Below are positions 46,584-55,301 of a stretch of 64,000 nucleotides of DNA, piece by piece. A program made the translations under genes and the position numbers. Positions within the stretch are counted from its first letter, which is position 1. Each line of letters starts with the position of its first letter. The stretch is from Treponema sp. (GTDB taxonomy: Bacteria; Spirochaetota; Spirochaetia; Treponematales; Treponemataceae): contig JAEDJA010000002.1 in the NCBI GenBank assembly GCA_016296575.1, forward strand, positions 68,849-132,848, read 5' to 3'. Under the pieces are notes generated by a model that ran no database searches, was not told the origin of the DNA, and worked only from the letters and a program-made list of their open reading frames with translations.

Positions 46584-46611
46584 ATTATACATATTTTCAC
46601 TTGCATTTCAA
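46584..46611 (-). promoter_or_regulatory. Promoter of radical SAM gene
   Basis: Minus strand TTGAAA (46606-46611), 16-nt spacer, TATAAT (46584-46589). The -35 overlaps the palindrome at 46599-46613. Confidence 0.65.
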
Positions 46612-46613
46612 GT
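46599..46613. promoter_or_regulatory. Palindrome ACTTG-N5-CAAGT, candidate operator of divergent pair
   Basis: ACTTG (46599-46603), CATTT, CAAGT (46609-46613). It covers the -35 boxes of both divergent promoters. It resembles a LexA-type spaced palindrome in layout, not in a known consensus. Confidence 0.6.
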
Positions 46614-46629
46614 ACTTTTACTATATATT
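46601..46629 (+). promoter_or_regulatory. Promoter of Y-family polymerase gene
   Basis: TTGCAT (46601-46606), 17-nt spacer, TATATT (46624-46629), only 8 nt before the ATG at 46638, with no Shine-Dalgarno sequence. Suggests a leaderless transcript. Confidence 0.6.
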
Positions 46630-46637
46630 TAATACAT

Positions 46638-48134
46638 ATGAATAGTATTTTTCTTGCTGTTGATCTGAAATCCTTCTATGCTTCAGTTGAATGTGTAGAA
46701 CGCGGACTGGACCCACTTAACACGAATCTCTTGGTTGCCGACCCTACCCGTTCTGATTCTACAATCTGTCTTGCTGTTTCACCATCCCTGAAAGCTGTAG
46801 GAGTACCTGGCAGACCCCGTCTGTTTGAAGCAAAGCAGGCTGTTCAGCAGGAGAATACGAGGAGATTGCGTGCTACCGGTAAAGGTTTTCAAGGAAAATC
46901 AGTTTTTGCAAATGAACTTAAAGAAAATTTGGAACTGGAACTGGATTACATCACTGCACCTCCTAAAATGGCCTTGTATATAGAGTACAGTAGCCGTATC
47001 TACGAAACTTATCTCCACTTTGTTTCAAAAGATGACGTGCATGTGTACTCTATAGACGAGGTTTTCATCGATCTTACACCATACCTTAAGCTTTATGATA
47101 TGACAGCTCATGAAATAGCAATGAATATGATTCATGCCGTTCTTCTAGAAACTGGAATTACAGCAACAGCAGGTATTGGCTCGAATCTGTATCTTGCGAA
47201 AATAGCCATGGATATAGAAGCCAAACATAAACCTGCCGACAAGGATGGGGTTCGTATTGCTGAGTTAAATGAACAAACCTATCGGGAAAAACTATGGACT
47301 CATGAACCCATTACTGATTTCTGGCGTATAGGACATGGTTATGCAAAAAGACTGAAAAAAATGTTCTGCTCAACCATGGGTGATATTGCACGACTTTCTA
47401 TAACAGATCCAGAACGGATATACAAAGAATTTGGTGTAAACGCTGAGCTACTCATAGATCACGCATGGGGCTTTGAATCCTGTACCATGAAAGACATTAA
47501 GTCATATAAACCCAGCTTTACATCACATTCCTCAGGACAGGTGCTGCCGGCCCCTTATACATGGGAAAAAACCCGTCTGATTATACGGGAAATGACAGAA
47601 AATTATGTTTTTGAACTTATGGAAAAAGGCATTATGGTCAAACAAATAAGTCTGTGGATTGGTTATGACCGTATGACATTCGATCCTTCAAATCCTGCTT
47701 TTGAAAAAATCAAAGGGAGCCTAGATTTCGGACATGGAGCTTTCTGTACTGACGGATTTGGAAGGATTTTGCCAGCCCCGGTACATGGAGCAATCAATCT
47801 GAATGAATATACGAATTCTATAACGGTTCTTTCAGCAGCTACAGACAGAATTTTTACGGCTATTGCAAATCCATATTTCCTGGTAAGACGAATCAATCTT
47901 GGATCTGGATTAATAATGCAGGAAAAAGACGCGGCAAACGCAAAAATTCCAGAGCTGGATCTTTTTGATGACGGCAAAGTACGTCTATATCTGGAAAAGG
48001 AACAGAAAATGCAAAAATCTGTTTTCAACATCAAGCAGCGTTTTGGAAAAAATGCAATGCTCAAGGGAATGAATTTTCAGGAAGGAGCCATGCAAAAGGA
48101 ACGAAATGCACAGATTGGAGGTCACAAAGCGTAA
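46638..48134 (+). CDS. Y-family DNA polymerase (UvrX/YqjW-like)
   Basis: 498 residues. Catalytic acids are D9 (IFLAVDLKSFYASVE) and D140-E141 (VYSIDEVFIDLT); Y14 is at the steric-gate position. GIGSNLYLAKIAMDIEAKH is the helix-hairpin-like region. A PELDLF segment near residue 440 resembles a beta-clamp-binding motif. The long form and the YolD-like gene that follows match the Firmicutes UvrX/YolD arrangement. It would copy across damaged template in an SOS-like response. ATG 46638 is fixed by the catalytic D9. Confidence 0.9.
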   Translation: MNSIFLAVDLKSFYASVECVERGLDPLNTNLLVADPTRSDSTICLAVSPSLKAVGVPGRPRLFEAKQAVQQENTRRLRATGKGFQGKSVFANELKENLELELDYITAPPKMALYIEYSSRIYETYLHFVSKDDVHVYSIDEVFIDLTPYLKLYDMTAHEIAMNMIHAVLLETGITATAGIGSNLYLAKIAMDIEAKHKPADKDGVRIAELNEQTYREKLWTHEPITDFWRIGHGYAKRLKKMFCSTMGDIARLSITDPERIYKEFGVNAELLIDHAWGFESCTMKDIKSYKPSFTSHSSGQVLPAPYTWEKTRLIIREMTENYVFELMEKGIMVKQISLWIGYDRMTFDPSNPAFEKIKGSLDFGHGAFCTDGFGRILPAPVHGAINLNEYTNSITVLSAATDRIFTAIANPYFLVRRINLGSGLIMQEKDAANAKIPELDLFDDGKVRLYLEKEQKMQKSVFNIKQRFGKNAMLKGMNFQEGAMQKERNAQIGGHKA

Positions 48135-48164
48135 ATCAGAATTTAAGAGAAATGGAGGTTTGTC

Positions 48165-48392
48165 ATGATTGTGCAAAGTGTAAAAAAAAATTATGACGAT
48201 ATAATCAATCTGCCACATCCGGTTTCTAAAAAATACAGCCCGATGTCACGGAAAAATAGAGCTGCCCAATTTGCGCCTTTTGCTGCATTAAGCGGACTGG
48301 AAGAAAAAATTGGTAAAACAGCTTTGGAGACGGAAAATCAGTACTGTGAAGCAACAAGTCCCTTCATTGATGATTGGAACATATATGAATAG
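48165..48392 (+). CDS. YolD-like protein
   Basis: 75 residues. The block SPMSRKNRAAQFAPFAALSG followed by LEEKIGKTALETE matches YolD-like proteins (R-A-x-x-F-A-P-F-x-A-L-x-G), which accompany Y-family polymerases in Firmicutes and are thought to be UmuD-like partners. GGAGG precedes the ATG. It starts 30 bp after the polymerase gene. The C-terminus is acidic and short. Confidence 0.85.
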   Translation: MIVQSVKKNYDDIINLPHPVSKKYSPMSRKNRAAQFAPFAALSGLEEKIGKTALETENQYCEATSPFIDDWNIYE

Positions 48393-48512
48393 AGCGTCAT
48401 AACCCAAAAAGAGGATAAATCAAAGAGATAAATACAAGTTTTATGGAATAATAAACTTTTCGATTTCTTTCTTTGGACTTATGATTTATTTATATACTTT
48501 CCTGGAGGAACA

Positions 48513-50291
48513 ATGAATTATAAGAATTTCAAAACAGTTATGTACTGCGTTGCACAATGGGTTGATAATGTAACAGAAAATCAACTTAAAGAAGATATAG
48601 CTTTTTTCAAGAAATACTGTCCTGTGGATAAAATCTATCTTGAAACTTTCCGTGGAGGCTGGGCCCGAAAAGAACAGGTTGAAATGGTAAAACGTATCTG
48701 TGAGGAAAACGGCATCGAAGTAAGCGGAGGAATTACAACTGTAACACCAAATCTGGACGAAGAAGATTCAAAACGACAGCGTCTCTTTGAAACCTTCTGT
48801 TATTCCAACAAAAAAATGCGTGATGAACTTAAAAAAGTTTCAGAATATACAGCAAGTTTCTTTGATGAATACATAATTGATGATTTCTTCTTTACACAGT
48901 GCATGTGCGAAGACTGTCAGAAAGAAAAAGGTGATAAGACCTGGAGTCAATTCCGACTTGAAAAGATGATGGATGTTTCCAAAAATCTGATTCTTGGTCC
49001 GGCAAAAAAAGTGAATCCTAACTGCAAGGTTATCATCAAGTATCCGAACTGGCGGGAAAGCTATCATGAAACAGGTTACAATCCTAAAGAACAGCGCAAA
49101 ATTTTTGACGCAATTTATACAGGAACAGAAACCCGTCATGGAGCACAACAAGATCAGCATTTACCACGCTACCTGAGTTACTCACTTCCAAGATATATGG
49201 AAAATGTACTTCCAGGAAAGAACGGTGGGGGATGGTTCGATCCATTTGAATGCGACAGAATTGATACTTACCTTGAACAGATGTACCTAACAGCTTTTTC
49301 AAAATGCAAAGAAATAATGTTCTTCTGCTGGCCGGCTCTTACAAATAACAAACGTATCACACCAGCTGGTTTCCAATTGAAAAAGATCGATAATATCTTA
49401 GGTAAAACTGGTACACCCAAAGGACTATCTGTCTATATCCCATTTGATTCTTATGGTGAAGATCACCTGGAAGATTTTCTTGGCATGATAGGCATTCCTT
49501 TTGAACCTACTCCTGATTTTAAGGAAGATGAGCCGGCAATTCTACTTTTGCAAAGTGCACTTTTTGATAAGGATATTGTGAAAAAACTTAAAGCCTATGT
49601 AAATAAAGGTGGTAAAGCCATTGTTACATCAGGATTCATGACTGGAGCTTTGGAAAAATACCCTGAAATTTCTGAATTAACAGGCATATCATACAGTGGA
49701 AAAATCCTTGATGCAGACGAATTTCAGGTTACGGTCAGCGGTCTTTACGGCAGAAATTACGTGAAATCAGCATATCCTGTATCGTTCCCACTTCTTGAAC
49801 ACCGTAATAATGCCAGCTGGTCAATTCTCAACGCAGGTCATGGAGAATATCACGAAAGCCTTATTATGTATGACACCTATGGAAAAGGAAAGTTCGAAGT
49901 ACTTACACTACCATTTATGCCAAGTCGTATAAAAGATTTGCCTCAGGAAGTAATGAATGTTATAAGGCAGGAATTAATTGGTGATCAGAAAATCTGGATT
50001 GATGCACCTTATGGAGTATCATTGTTCACCTATGACAATAAAACCTTTGGACTTTACTGTTATACAAATGATGGTTGTGCGCCCATAGATTTTGATGTGC
50101 ATATTCAGGACGACATAAATGAAATTGTGCCTATTCCTCAGGACGACAAACCTAATCCATGGCAGTCCAGACCAATTCCTGCAAAATACAAGGCAGATCT
50201 TTATCCTTCATACATGAAACGAAAAGAAAAAGAAAGTGTATTCCATCTCCGCATGATTCCAGGAGATTTTATTTTCTTTGAAGAAAAATAG
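48513..50291 (+). CDS. Glycoside-hydrolase-like protein of unknown family
   Basis: 592 residues, no signal peptide. The N-terminal ~330 residues look like a TIM barrel (VMYCVAQWVDNVTENQLKED, KIYLETFRGGWARKEQVEMV, FFDEYIIDDFFFTQCMCEDC, VIIKYPNWRESYHETGYNPK) with candidate acids in DEYIIDDFF. The next part resembles a class I GATase-like/beta-galactosidase trimerisation fold (SVYIPFDSYGEDHLEDFLGM, LKAYVNKGGKAIVTSGFMTG), and a beta domain ends the chain. This order recalls GH42-like enzymes, but I do not recognise the exact family. CTGGAGGAA lies before the ATG. Confidence 0.6.
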   Translation: MNYKNFKTVMYCVAQWVDNVTENQLKEDIAFFKKYCPVDKIYLETFRGGWARKEQVEMVKRICEENGIEVSGGITTVTPNLDEEDSKRQRLFETFCYSNKKMRDELKKVSEYTASFFDEYIIDDFFFTQCMCEDCQKEKGDKTWSQFRLEKMMDVSKNLILGPAKKVNPNCKVIIKYPNWRESYHETGYNPKEQRKIFDAIYTGTETRHGAQQDQHLPRYLSYSLPRYMENVLPGKNGGGWFDPFECDRIDTYLEQMYLTAFSKCKEIMFFCWPALTNNKRITPAGFQLKKIDNILGKTGTPKGLSVYIPFDSYGEDHLEDFLGMIGIPFEPTPDFKEDEPAILLLQSALFDKDIVKKLKAYVNKGGKAIVTSGFMTGALEKYPEISELTGISYSGKILDADEFQVTVSGLYGRNYVKSAYPVSFPLLEHRNNASWSILNAGHGEYHESLIMYDTYGKGKFEVLTLPFMPSRIKDLPQEVMNVIRQELIGDQKIWIDAPYGVSLFTYDNKTFGLYCYTNDGCAPIDFDVHIQDDINEIVPIPQDDKPNPWQSRPIPAKYKADLYPSYMKRKEKESVFHLRMIPGDFIFFEEK

Positions 50292-50310
50292 GTCTACGAA
50301 AAAGCACTTC

Positions 50311-50368
50311 AATTTGGTGGACAGATTAGTTCATGTTTAATATGCAGAAAACTAATCTGTCACCAATT
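50311..50368. terminator. Long inverted repeat, probable bidirectional terminator
   Basis: AATTTGGTGGACAGATTAGTT (50311-50331) is complementary, with one bulge, to AACTAATCTGTCACCAATT (50350-50368); the loop is 18 nt. It sits between the converging glycosidase-like gene and parE. T tracts are weak on both sides. Confidence 0.65.
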
Positions 50369-50379
50369 AATGAAGTTTT

Positions 50380-52317
50380 CTATGCATCAATTTCAGCTGC
50401 CAGATGATGAACCAGGAACTCACGGCGTTCAGGAGTATTTTTGCCCATATAGAACTCCAGAACCTCCGGAACATTCTTTAAAGACTGAATATTTACAGCA
50501 GTAAGATGCATACCTTTATCTTCGCTTTCCCCCTCTTTTCTTGGGGAGATAAACTGCTTGAACTCGTGTGGGCTGATTTCTCCAAGACCTTTAAATCGAG
50601 TTACTTCTACAGAAGCTCCAAGCTTCTTCATTTCCTTGTCACGACTTTCTTCTGTATAACAGTAAACTGTAGTTTTTTTATTTCTTACGCGGAAGAGAGG
50701 TGTTTCCAAAATGTAAACGTGGCCCCGGAGAACCAGTTCCTCAAAATAAAGAAGCAGATAAGTAAGAACCAGATTTCGAATATGATAACCATCGTTATCG
50801 GCATCGGTTGCAATTACAATTTTCTGATAGCGCAGGTTTTCAATATCTGACTGAATTCCAAGTGCAAAAGTAAGATTTTTAAGTTCTTCATTTTCAAAAA
50901 TTGCAGATTTCTTACGACCGTACATATTTTCAGGTTTACCACGCAAGCTGAAAATTGCCTGATAACTTACATCACGGGAACCAATCATAGAACCAGTGGC
51001 TGAATCACCTTCAGTTATGAAAATCATCGAATTTTCACCTTTTTTACCATCCTGAAGATGATACTGGCAGTCATTCAATTTGTGGATTTTAAGTGAAACT
51101 GTTTTTTCTGCATCACGAACCTGTTTTGCAGTTACACTGTTGATTTCATCACGGGCTTTCTGGTTTTTGATGATTTTTTCTTCAATAGCACCGGCAATAT
51201 CTGCATTATGACGAAGCCAGTCATCTACAACAGTTTGAACTTCCTTGATTACAGGTGCTCGAATTTCAACGTTACCAAGTTTATTCTTTGTCTGACTGGT
51301 AAACATAGGATTATCAAGACCGATTTTAAGTGCTACAAGAAGTCCACCTGTTACATCTTTAATATCATAATTTTTTTTGAAAAATTCATTTACGCCTTTT
51401 GTAAAACCATCCAGGAAAGCAGTAACATGAGTACCACCATCATCTGTGCTCTGGCCGTTTACAAACGAATAAACAAACTTATCAAGCTGAGTTGTATGTG
51501 TTATTACAAACTGAAGATTTTCACCCTGATAAGTAAATGGTGCATACAACGGTTTCTGTTTTCCCATCTCACGAATTAAAAGATCTTCAAGACCTTTTTC
51601 ACTCATATAAGTTGTGCCGTTGCATACAAGCTGAAGTCCTGGATTCAGGTAAGCGTAGTTCCAAAGACGCTTTTCTACCATTTCCATATTGAATTCGTAT
51701 TTTCCAAAAAGTTCTGTATCTGGAACAAATTCAAGATAGGTGCCATTTGGAACACCAGGTTTTGCAGCTCCCGTTTTGGAACTCTTCTTGTTTCCCCTTT
51801 CGAATTCAACAACAGCCACTTTTCCATCGCGCACTGATGCAGCACGGAAATACGATGAAAGAGCATTGGTTGCCTTAATACCAACACCGTTCATTCCTAT
51901 GGCCTGTTTAAAAACAGAGTTATTATATTTTGCGCCTGTATTTACATTTGAAACACAGTCTTCAAGTTTTCCAAGTGGAATGCCACGACCATAATCCCTG
52001 ATTTTTACGCGGCCATCTTTAATTTCAATATCGATCTTTTTTCCAAACCCCTGACTAAATTCATCAACAGAGTTATCAATGCCTTCTTTTAAGAGGATAT
52101 AAATACCATCATTTTCGTTGGAACCATCACCTAATGACCCGATGTACATACCTGGTCGAAGTCGGATATGCTCCAGTCCTTCCAGGTGAATAATTGAATC
52201 GTCATCGTATGCGGCAAGTTCAGGTTTTGCTTTTGGTGCAGGAGCAGCTTTGGCTGCAGTTGATCTTGACGCAGTTTTCTTTACTACAGTTGTTTTTGTT
52301 GTTTCTTTTCCACCCAT
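50380..52317 (-). CDS. parE: Type IIA DNA topoisomerase subunit B (ParE-like)
   Basis: 645 residues from ATG 52317. A further 12 upstream codons overlap the promoter. After a Lys/Ala-rich start come the GHKL ATPase motifs (GIDNSVDEF, DYGRGIPLGKLE, IGMNGVGIKATNALS), the transducer domain, and the TOPRIM motifs (FITEGDSATGSM, ATDADNDGYHIRNL). It would pair with a ParC-like subunit not present here. The DYGRGIP variant and the short length fit the ParE-type subunit better than GyrB, but GyrB cannot be ruled out without the whole genome. Confidence 0.85.
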   Translation of the reverse strand: MGGKETTKTTVVKKTASRSTAAKAAPAPKAKPELAAYDDDSIIHLEGLEHIRLRPGMYIGSLGDGSNENDGIYILLKEGIDNSVDEFSQGFGKKIDIEIKDGRVKIRDYGRGIPLGKLEDCVSNVNTGAKYNNSVFKQAIGMNGVGIKATNALSSYFRAASVRDGKVAVVEFERGNKKSSKTGAAKPGVPNGTYLEFVPDTELFGKYEFNMEMVEKRLWNYAYLNPGLQLVCNGTTYMSEKGLEDLLIREMGKQKPLYAPFTYQGENLQFVITHTTQLDKFVYSFVNGQSTDDGGTHVTAFLDGFTKGVNEFFKKNYDIKDVTGGLLVALKIGLDNPMFTSQTKNKLGNVEIRAPVIKEVQTVVDDWLRHNADIAGAIEEKIIKNQKARDEINSVTAKQVRDAEKTVSLKIHKLNDCQYHLQDGKKGENSMIFITEGDSATGSMIGSRDVSYQAIFSLRGKPENMYGRKKSAIFENEELKNLTFALGIQSDIENLRYQKIVIATDADNDGYHIRNLVLTYLLLYFEELVLRGHVYILETPLFRVRNKKTTVYCYTEESRDKEMKKLGASVEVTRFKGLGEISPHEFKQFISPRKEGESEDKGMHLTAVNIQSLKNVPEVLEFYMGKNTPERREFLVHHLAAEIDA

Positions 52318-52324
52318 AAATAAT

Positions 52325-52353
52325 ATTATACATCTATTTAGTGGTGTTTTCAA
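52325..52353 (-). promoter_or_regulatory. Promoter of parE
   Basis: Minus strand TTGAAA (52348-52353), 17-nt spacer, TATAAT (52325-52330). The -10 ends 7 nt before the ATG at 52317 and no Shine-Dalgarno sequence is present, so the transcript is probably leaderless. Confidence 0.75.
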
Positions 52354-52388
52354 TCAAAACAAATGACAGGCATTTTCCAGAAGACATT

Positions 52389-53951
52389 TTACAGAAGAGG
52401 AGCAAACACCCGGAAAATATGACCTATAAGGCGTTTATACCATGGGATTTTCTTCCATTTTTCCATGGTGATTTCAGTACAATCCTTTAATGTTTCCTGA
52501 AAATCCTTTTCAATATCCAGAACTGCATCATTTTTTTCCATAAAGACGCCACATTCAAAATGGTGATATAGACTTCTGTAATCAAGATTTACTGATCCTA
52601 CAGTTCCATGGCAATCGTCGGAAGTAAAGTTTTTTGCATGAATGAAACCAGGATTATATTCATACACTTTTACCCCGTGGGAAATCAGATTTTTGATGTA
52701 TACCCTGCCAACACAGAAAGTAATAAAATGATCTGGTTTTGACGGAACAATAATGCTTACATCAACTCCGCGATTTGCTGCAAAGTAAAGTGCATCCATC
52801 ATCGCATTATCTACAATCATATAAGGTGTCGTGATATGAACATATTTTTTTGCATTTGAAATGATGTACATATAAACATTTTCAGCTACATCTTCTCTGT
52901 TATATGCATCGTCGCCATAGGGAATCACAAGACCTTTTACTTCCTGTTTGCAAGAATCGTTTTCTGTAAAAAAATTATCAAAATTTTCTTTCTGTTTTTT
53001 TCTGTGACCTGTTATTGTCCAGTTTTCCAGAAATAGAGCTGTAAATGTTTTTACACAAGAGCCACTAAGTCTAACAGCAGAGTCTTTCCAGTAATCATAT
53101 CGGGGATGGGTGAAGTTAAAGTACTCATCAGCAATATTGACACCACCTGTATAACAAATTTCATTATCAATAACAACAATTTTTCGGTGATCTCTATTAT
53201 TCTGTGTTGTAGAAAAGAATGGTACAAGAGGGAAGAAGATTTCTGCTTTAATACCAAGGTTTCTAAGATACTTCAAATTTCGCTTTGTTGATAAACGGAC
53301 TGACCCGATGGCATCGTACATAATGCGGACATCAACACCTTCCAGTGCTTTTAAATGGAGAATCTCCACCATACGCTCAAAACAGTCATCAGGTGCAATT
53401 ATAAAGAACTCTAAAAATATAAACTTTTTGGCAGTCTGAATCTTTTCAAGAAAATCCTCAAAAAATTTCTCACCGCTTGGAAGATATTCCACGGAACAGT
53501 TTTCATACGAAGGATAATTACTTGTTTTTTTTAAATAATATTCCAGATCACTTATCTCAGCATAATCAGAAGACAAAGGCTGATTCAGATTGTCCTTTAA
53601 GTAAGTGATTGTTTTTCCTTGAGCCTGCTTCAGTTCTTTTTTCATCCATATTCCACCACCATTTGTATGAAAGAGGATGTACAGAATAATGCCCAAAATA
53701 GGGAAAAATATTACCGGTATCAGCCATGCAATTTTAAACTCATTTTTTCCGCCACAATTAGACAAGTAGCAGATAAAAATCATGTTGAGAACAACACTTC
53801 CACCCAAATACCACTGAATGTATGGTTTTAACCAAATAATAAGCGATACCAGTCCAAAAAACTGGAGCACAAGAAGAAGCGCTATAATAATAATTCGGTT
53901 ATATACCAGTTTTGCAACGAATCTAGATCTTTTTTTACTTTTTTTTATCAT
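52389..53951 (-). CDS. cls: Cardiolipin synthase (phospholipase D family)
   Basis: 520 residues. Two N-terminal membrane segments (about 15-80) precede two PLD catalytic motifs: H255-x-K in DHRKIVVIDNEICYTGG and H438-x-K in IHAKNFTSDD. The first domain contains FFIIAPDDCFERMVEILHLK. It joins two phosphatidylglycerols into cardiolipin at the inner membrane. GAGGGA precedes the ATG. It follows the solute-binding-like gene by 14 bp and is upstream of parE, which has its own promoter. Confidence 0.93.
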   Translation of the reverse strand: MIKKSKKRSRFVAKLVYNRIIIIALLLVLQFFGLVSLIIWLKPYIQWYLGGSVVLNMIFICYLSNCGGKNEFKIAWLIPVIFFPILGIILYILFHTNGGGIWMKKELKQAQGKTITYLKDNLNQPLSSDYAEISDLEYYLKKTSNYPSYENCSVEYLPSGEKFFEDFLEKIQTAKKFIFLEFFIIAPDDCFERMVEILHLKALEGVDVRIMYDAIGSVRLSTKRNLKYLRNLGIKAEIFFPLVPFFSTTQNNRDHRKIVVIDNEICYTGGVNIADEYFNFTHPRYDYWKDSAVRLSGSCVKTFTALFLENWTITGHRKKQKENFDNFFTENDSCKQEVKGLVIPYGDDAYNREDVAENVYMYIISNAKKYVHITTPYMIVDNAMMDALYFAANRGVDVSIIVPSKPDHFITFCVGRVYIKNLISHGVKVYEYNPGFIHAKNFTSDDCHGTVGSVNLDYRSLYHHFECGVFMEKNDAVLDIEKDFQETLKDCTEITMEKWKKIPWYKRLIGHIFRVFAPLL

Positions 53952-53965
53952 ATTCCCTCTTTATT

Positions 53966-55204
53966 TTATTTATTCTGTTGAGTTGATACATTTCGGCGGA
54001 ATATATCAGCTACAACACTTAGAGCATCCATTGAAGGAACACTCTGACTCAATGGTTTTACAGGGCCTTCCGAAGCGGCAAGCCAGTAACGAACATCATC
54101 ACTCTGACGGTCTGAAGCACTGCAGGAAGAATCTACTGGAGCAAGTCCTGTTTTTAATGAAAGACTGCTCTGTCTAGAGGAAGCAAGAAGATTAATTATA
54201 CTTGTAATATTTTTGTCCTTACTCTGGGAAAGTGCACATACAGAAAGTGCCTGGAATTTTCTGTCGTTGTTCAAGTTTTTTCCAGGGAAATATACTGTTG
54301 AAAACACATTGGCCTTTTTATGTTCAATAAGTCGATGCTGAGAAAGACTATTTCCCATTGCACAGGTGTAAGCGCCCTCCATAAAGAAAACAAAATCTGT
54401 TTCATTCATGTAAAAAGAAGTTCCCGAAATTGATTTATCTGCAACCATTTTTCTGATTTCCTTAAAGGCTGGATTCAAAAGTCCTCCTTCGGAAATCATT
54501 TCCTCCGAAACCTGTGTAAGACTTGTGTATTTTGCATCATTTGCTTTGTAATCAGATTTGAATGCCTGGTAAAGTTTTGCTGCAGCATTTTCAAGAACGT
54601 CACTTCCATAAACTGCTTCGACATATCCGCCAATAAAATCTACCATTCCATCATCTTCTTTTCCAGGAAACATCAGCGGTGCATCTTTATTTTCTGAAGA
54701 CCATTTTGCAAAATTCTTAAGATCGTCAATTACGCCTAAATATGAAAGACCTGACTGTTCAAACATTCCACGGTTAATATCAAGAATATAGAAATCATAT
54801 AAAAGTGGAACTGCATAAACTCCTTTTTTTTCATTGATGAAAGCTTCTTTTGTTGTTGATGGTGTGTTTGCAATAATCGATTCCTTCTGAACTACCACCT
54901 TTGACGAGGTTTTTGCATATTCTTCCACATCAGAATCTAGAGCTGCAAAAACCAGTGATGCCTTCTTTAAAGCTTTCTGTGATGACATAGGAATCTGAGG
55001 ATCAAGAACTTCATAAGTAAATTTAAATTCCTTTCCGTTCTCTTTTTTCATTGATGAAATTTCGCTTTTTAATGCATCAACGGTTTTCTCATCAAGCTTG
55101 TAAAAAACTACGGTTGGTTTATATGTTGCAATAGAAAGAATACCAAAAACTCCTGCAACAAGAACAACAAAAACGGCAACTGCAATAATAAAAAATTTCT
55201 TCAT
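53966..55204 (-). CDS. Membrane-anchored type 2 periplasmic-binding-like protein
   Basis: 412 residues from ATG 55204 (MKKFFIIAVAVFVVLVAGVF); an ATG 5 codons upstream is possible. The N-terminal hydrophobic segment without a clear cleavage site suggests an anchor. The body follows a solute-binding pattern (AVPLLYDFYILDINRGMFEQ, YLGVIDDLKNFAKWSSENKD, MEGAYTCAMGNSLSQHRLIE, SVCALSQSKDKNITSIINLL). No ABC permease genes are nearby, so a role as orphan sensor or chaperone is as likely as transport. It is cotranscribed with cls. Confidence 0.65.
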   Translation of the reverse strand: MKKFFIIAVAVFVVLVAGVFGILSIATYKPTVVFYKLDEKTVDALKSEISSMKKENGKEFKFTYEVLDPQIPMSSQKALKKASLVFAALDSDVEEYAKTSSKVVVQKESIIANTPSTTKEAFINEKKGVYAVPLLYDFYILDINRGMFEQSGLSYLGVIDDLKNFAKWSSENKDAPLMFPGKEDDGMVDFIGGYVEAVYGSDVLENAAAKLYQAFKSDYKANDAKYTSLTQVSEEMISEGGLLNPAFKEIRKMVADKSISGTSFYMNETDFVFFMEGAYTCAMGNSLSQHRLIEHKKANVFSTVYFPGKNLNNDRKFQALSVCALSQSKDKNITSIINLLASSRQSSLSLKTGLAPVDSSCSASDRQSDDVRYWLAASEGPVKPLSQSVPSMDALSVVADIFRRNVSTQQNK

Positions 55205-55301
55205 ACTAATCCCCATCATATTTTCGATTGCTTTAATTCCCGACTTTACAGATTTGTTAAAAGAAAATAAGATTAAAGGGATTTTTAACTTGGAGGATCA
55301 A

